Both the position numbers and the translations under genes were made by a program. This document shows positions 6,469 through 8,153 of a stretch of DNA of 8,153 nucleotides, piece by piece. A model generated the notes under the pieces. That model saw only the letters and a program-made list of their open reading frames with translations. It did not search any database and was not told the origin of the DNA. Origin of the DNA: Acholeplasmataceae bacterium (GTDB lineage Bacteria > Bacillota_I > Bacilli_A > Acholeplasmatales > Acholeplasmataceae); NCBI GenBank assembly GCA_003497445.1, contig DNNX01000029.1, positions 1 through 8,153 on the forward strand. The letters run 5' to 3'. The stretch's first letter is position 1; every line of letters starts with the position of its first letter.

Positions 6469-7653
6469 ATGTATAATAAAAATCTAATACTGATAATTAT
6501 TGCGCAGATATTTGGATTTACTGCAGCTCCCGTCACAATATTTTTGAGTGGAATAATAGGTTCTACTCTAACACCAGTCTTATCATTATCCACCTTACCA
6601 ACAGCAATGATGGTTATTGGTCTAGCAAGTGCCACTATGTTAGCTTCAAAGATAATGAGTAAAATAGGTAGGCAAAAAGGTTTTATTATTGCATCATTTT
6701 ATACAACTATATCTGCATTAATAGCGGCATACTCAATTTATATTAGTGAATTTGTTATCTATTGTTTGGCATGTTTCATGATTGGTAATGGTCTTGCTTT
6801 TACTCATCAATATAGGTTCGCGGCAGCAGAAACAGTAGAAAAAGACATGGTTCCAAGGGCCATATCAGCAATAATGCTAGCGGGAATTGTTTCAGCCGTT
6901 CTTGGGCCCAACATCGCGGTGTATGGTCAAAATTTAATACCTGAGCATACATTCGTTGGTTCTTATTTGGCGCTTTCAATTTTAACATCTATTCCGATAA
7001 TTGTTCTGTTTTTTTATAAACAGGAAAAGACGGTAAAAGTTGAGAAGAAAGTTAAATCAGGAAGATCATATATAGAGTTTTTAAAATCTCATAGGTTTAG
7101 TCAAGCAATTGTAGTTGCTGCTATGTCTTATGCCATTATGTCTTTTTTGATGACCGCAACACCATTAAGCATGCATCAGGGACATGGCTTTTCTCTATCT
7201 AGTACAAAGTTTGTAATTCAATCGCATATCTTTGGAATGTTTCTCCCATCGCTATTCACTGGCAGATTAATAAAAAAGTATGGTCATAGCCGAATGATAT
7301 ACTCAGGAATAGTTTTCTTCTCAATAACTATCCTTCTGAGCTTCTTTGAAAATTCATATTTTAACTATTTGGTTGCATTAACTTGTTTGGGTATTGGGTG
7401 GAATTTCCTTTTTATTACCTCTACTAGTCTTTTAGTTTTGGCTTATGAAGAAGAAGAAAAGTTTAAGGCACAAGGTTTTAATGAAATTATAGTGTTCACA
7501 ATGCAAGCAATTGCCAGTTTATCTGCAGGTTTAATGCTTACTTATGTTGGCTGGGAAGTTATGAATATCATTTGTATACCATTAGGTATTTTGGCAGTAT
7601 TTATGACATTACGAGCTGACAGATTTGACAGCAAGGATAGAATAAAAATATAA
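6469..7653 (+). CDS. MFS transporter, 12 transmembrane helices
   Basis: A 394-residue inner-membrane secondary transporter of the major facilitator superfamily, of normal length, with two six-helix halves. Helices fall at about 5-30, 38-60, 72-92, 94-113, 131-153, 164-183, then a basic loop (184-208), and 212-232, 246-263, 276-293, 298-322, 338-360 and 362-381. Degenerate copies of the family's motif A occur after helix 2 ('SKIMSKIGRQKG', ~60-71) and in the equivalent place after helix 8 ('GRLIKKYGHSRM', 265-276), confirming the internal duplication. 'YRFAAAETV' (115-123), 'MTATPLSM' (228-235) and 'VIQSHIFGMFLPSLFTG' (249-265) match a proteobacterial subgroup of MFS proteins whose substrates I do not know. 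Export of a small molecule is typical for this length and topology but is not shown. ATG at 6469 is preceded by no Shine-Dalgarno site. The thiolase gene starts 26 bases after its stop. Confidence 0.88.
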   Translation: MYNKNLILIIIAQIFGFTAAPVTIFLSGIIGSTLTPVLSLSTLPTAMMVIGLASATMLASKIMSKIGRQKGFIIASFYTTISALIAAYSIYISEFVIYCLACFMIGNGLAFTHQYRFAAAETVEKDMVPRAISAIMLAGIVSAVLGPNIAVYGQNLIPEHTFVGSYLALSILTSIPIIVLFFYKQEKTVKVEKKVKSGRSYIEFLKSHRFSQAIVVAAMSYAIMSFLMTATPLSMHQGHGFSLSSTKFVIQSHIFGMFLPSLFTGRLIKKYGHSRMIYSGIVFFSITILLSFFENSYFNYLVALTCLGIGWNFLFITSTSLLVLAYEEEEKFKAQGFNEIIVFTMQAIASLSAGLMLTYVGWEVMNIICIPLGILAVFMTLRADRFDSKDRIKI

Positions 7654-7664
7654 TCTAAACATCT

Positions 7665-7672
7665 AAAGGGGA
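7665..7672 (+). promoter_or_regulatory. Ribosome binding site for the thiolase TTG start
   Basis: AAAGGGGA lies seven bases before TTG at 7680. No ATG or GTG exists in frame between the MFS stop and the conserved thiolase N-terminus, and the ATG at 7693 is out of frame. TTG is therefore the start. Confidence 0.7.
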
Positions 7673-7679
7673 TAGTAAT

Positions 7680-8153
7680 TTGTATAAAGAAGATGATACT
7701 GTAATTGTTGCTGCTACGAGAACGGCGATTGGAAGCTTTAATGGAGTTTTTATCAATACTCCAACATATAAACTTGGCTCTGCAGTCATAAAATCACTAC
7801 TTGAAAAATCCAGTATCGATCCTTCAGATGTTGATGAAATTATTCTGGGACAAATATTAACTGCAGGGCAAGGTCAAAATCCAGCAAGGCAAGCTGCTGT
7901 TGATGCGGGTATTCCATATGAAAAACCATCATGGTTAATTAATCAGCTTTGTGCATCAGGATTGAGAGCTGTAATATTAGCTCACCAACAGATACATGAA
8001 AATAACGATAAGATTATGATTGCTGGTGGACAAGAAAACATGTCAATGGCACCTCATACTGCCACCATTAGAAATGGTCAAAAAATGGGAGATATAACTC
8101 TTGGTGACTCAATGATTAATGACGCACTCATTGATTTTTTTAATAACTATCAC
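7680..8153 (+). CDS. Acetyl-CoA C-acetyltransferase (thiolase), 3' partial
   Basis: The first 158 codons of a cytoplasmic thiolase, cut by the window end; a full enzyme has about 390-400 residues. It would condense two acetyl-CoA to acetoacetyl-CoA or cleave 3-ketoacyl-CoA. The N-terminal half matches the biosynthetic type (PhaA/AtoB-like): 'VIVAATRTAIGSFNG' (8-22), 'GQGQNPARQAA' (63-73), the nucleophile motif 'INQLCASGLRAV' (87-98) with catalytic Cys91, 'AGGQENMSMAPH', 'KMGD', and 'FFNNYH' at the edge. The nucleophile motif reads CASGL where CGSGL is usual; the Cys is present, so activity is expected. The second-half residues (His and second Cys) are outside the window. AtoB/PhaA versus a fatty-acid role cannot be settled from this half, so no symbol is given. 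It starts 26 bases after the MFS gene and may be co-transcribed. Confidence 0.92.
   Translation, partial: MYKEDDTVIVAATRTAIGSFNGVFINTPTYKLGSAVIKSLLEKSSIDPSDVDEIILGQILTAGQGQNPARQAAVDAGIPYEKPSWLINQLCASGLRAVILAHQQIHENNDKIMIAGGQENMSMAPHTATIRNGQKMGDITLGDSMINDALIDFFNNYH

Noticed and set aside
6447..6988. Minus-strand ORFs over the MFS gene and its upstream gap
   Set aside because: They are antisense shadows of transmembrane coding sequence; the hydrophobic runs reflect the complementary codons.
1..8153. Mollicute-type code with TGA as tryptophan
   Set aside because: All genes use TGG for Trp and none needs read-through of an in-frame TGA, so the standard code fits both halves.
5830..8153. A novel system linking sugar uptake, metal transport, MFS export and thiolase
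   Set aside because: The only physical link is the suspect join inside the hybrid ORF, so co-occurrence here is not evidence of shared function.

Overview
The window looks like two unrelated AT-rich bacterial genome pieces joined within a short stretch near positions 5911-5928. I read this from gene content, from translation-start style, and from one hybrid ORF that begins as one protein family and ends as another. The simplest explanation is a chimeric metagenomic contig. A genuine recombination junction is possible but less likely. No tool was run, so taxonomic statements are judgements from protein style.

Left part (1-~5910): one co-directional operon of carbohydrate capture and uptake genes with strong Shine-Dalgarno sites and standard stop usage. 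The secreted proteins appear to lack cysteine apart from the lipobox. This fits a Gram-positive or wall-less Bacillota/Mycoplasmatota organism, most like Izemoplasma- or Acholeplasma-type lineages (inference). In order it holds: the 3' part of a secreted protein with tandem CBM4/9-like modules and a C-terminal lamin-tail domain; a lipoprotein substrate-binding protein (SBP) of an ABC sugar importer; a strong intergenic hairpin; a membrane-anchored giant SBP of about 1005 residues with two beta-sandwich-like regions before the binding domain; and the first ~28-33 codons of a MalF-type permease. Together they suggest binding of a polysaccharide or glycan at the cell surface and import of its oligosaccharides. 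The catalytic enzyme, most of the first permease and the expected second permease are not in the window.

Right part (~5929-8153): the 3' end of a CorA/ZntB-type metal transporter, a small secreted four-cysteine protein of unknown function, a 12-helix MFS transporter, and the 5' part of an acetyl-CoA acetyltransferase-type thiolase. This gene set and these sequences look proteobacterial, probably from an AT-rich marine lineage (inference). The two middle genes have no Shine-Dalgarno site and carry -10-like hexamers right before ATG. The thiolase has a clear AAAGGGGA site and a TTG start.

The two halves should not be read as one pathway until the junction is verified. All genes are on the + strand. 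No stretch over 300 bases lacks a gene, and I saw no RNA genes, CRISPR arrays or insertion sequences.
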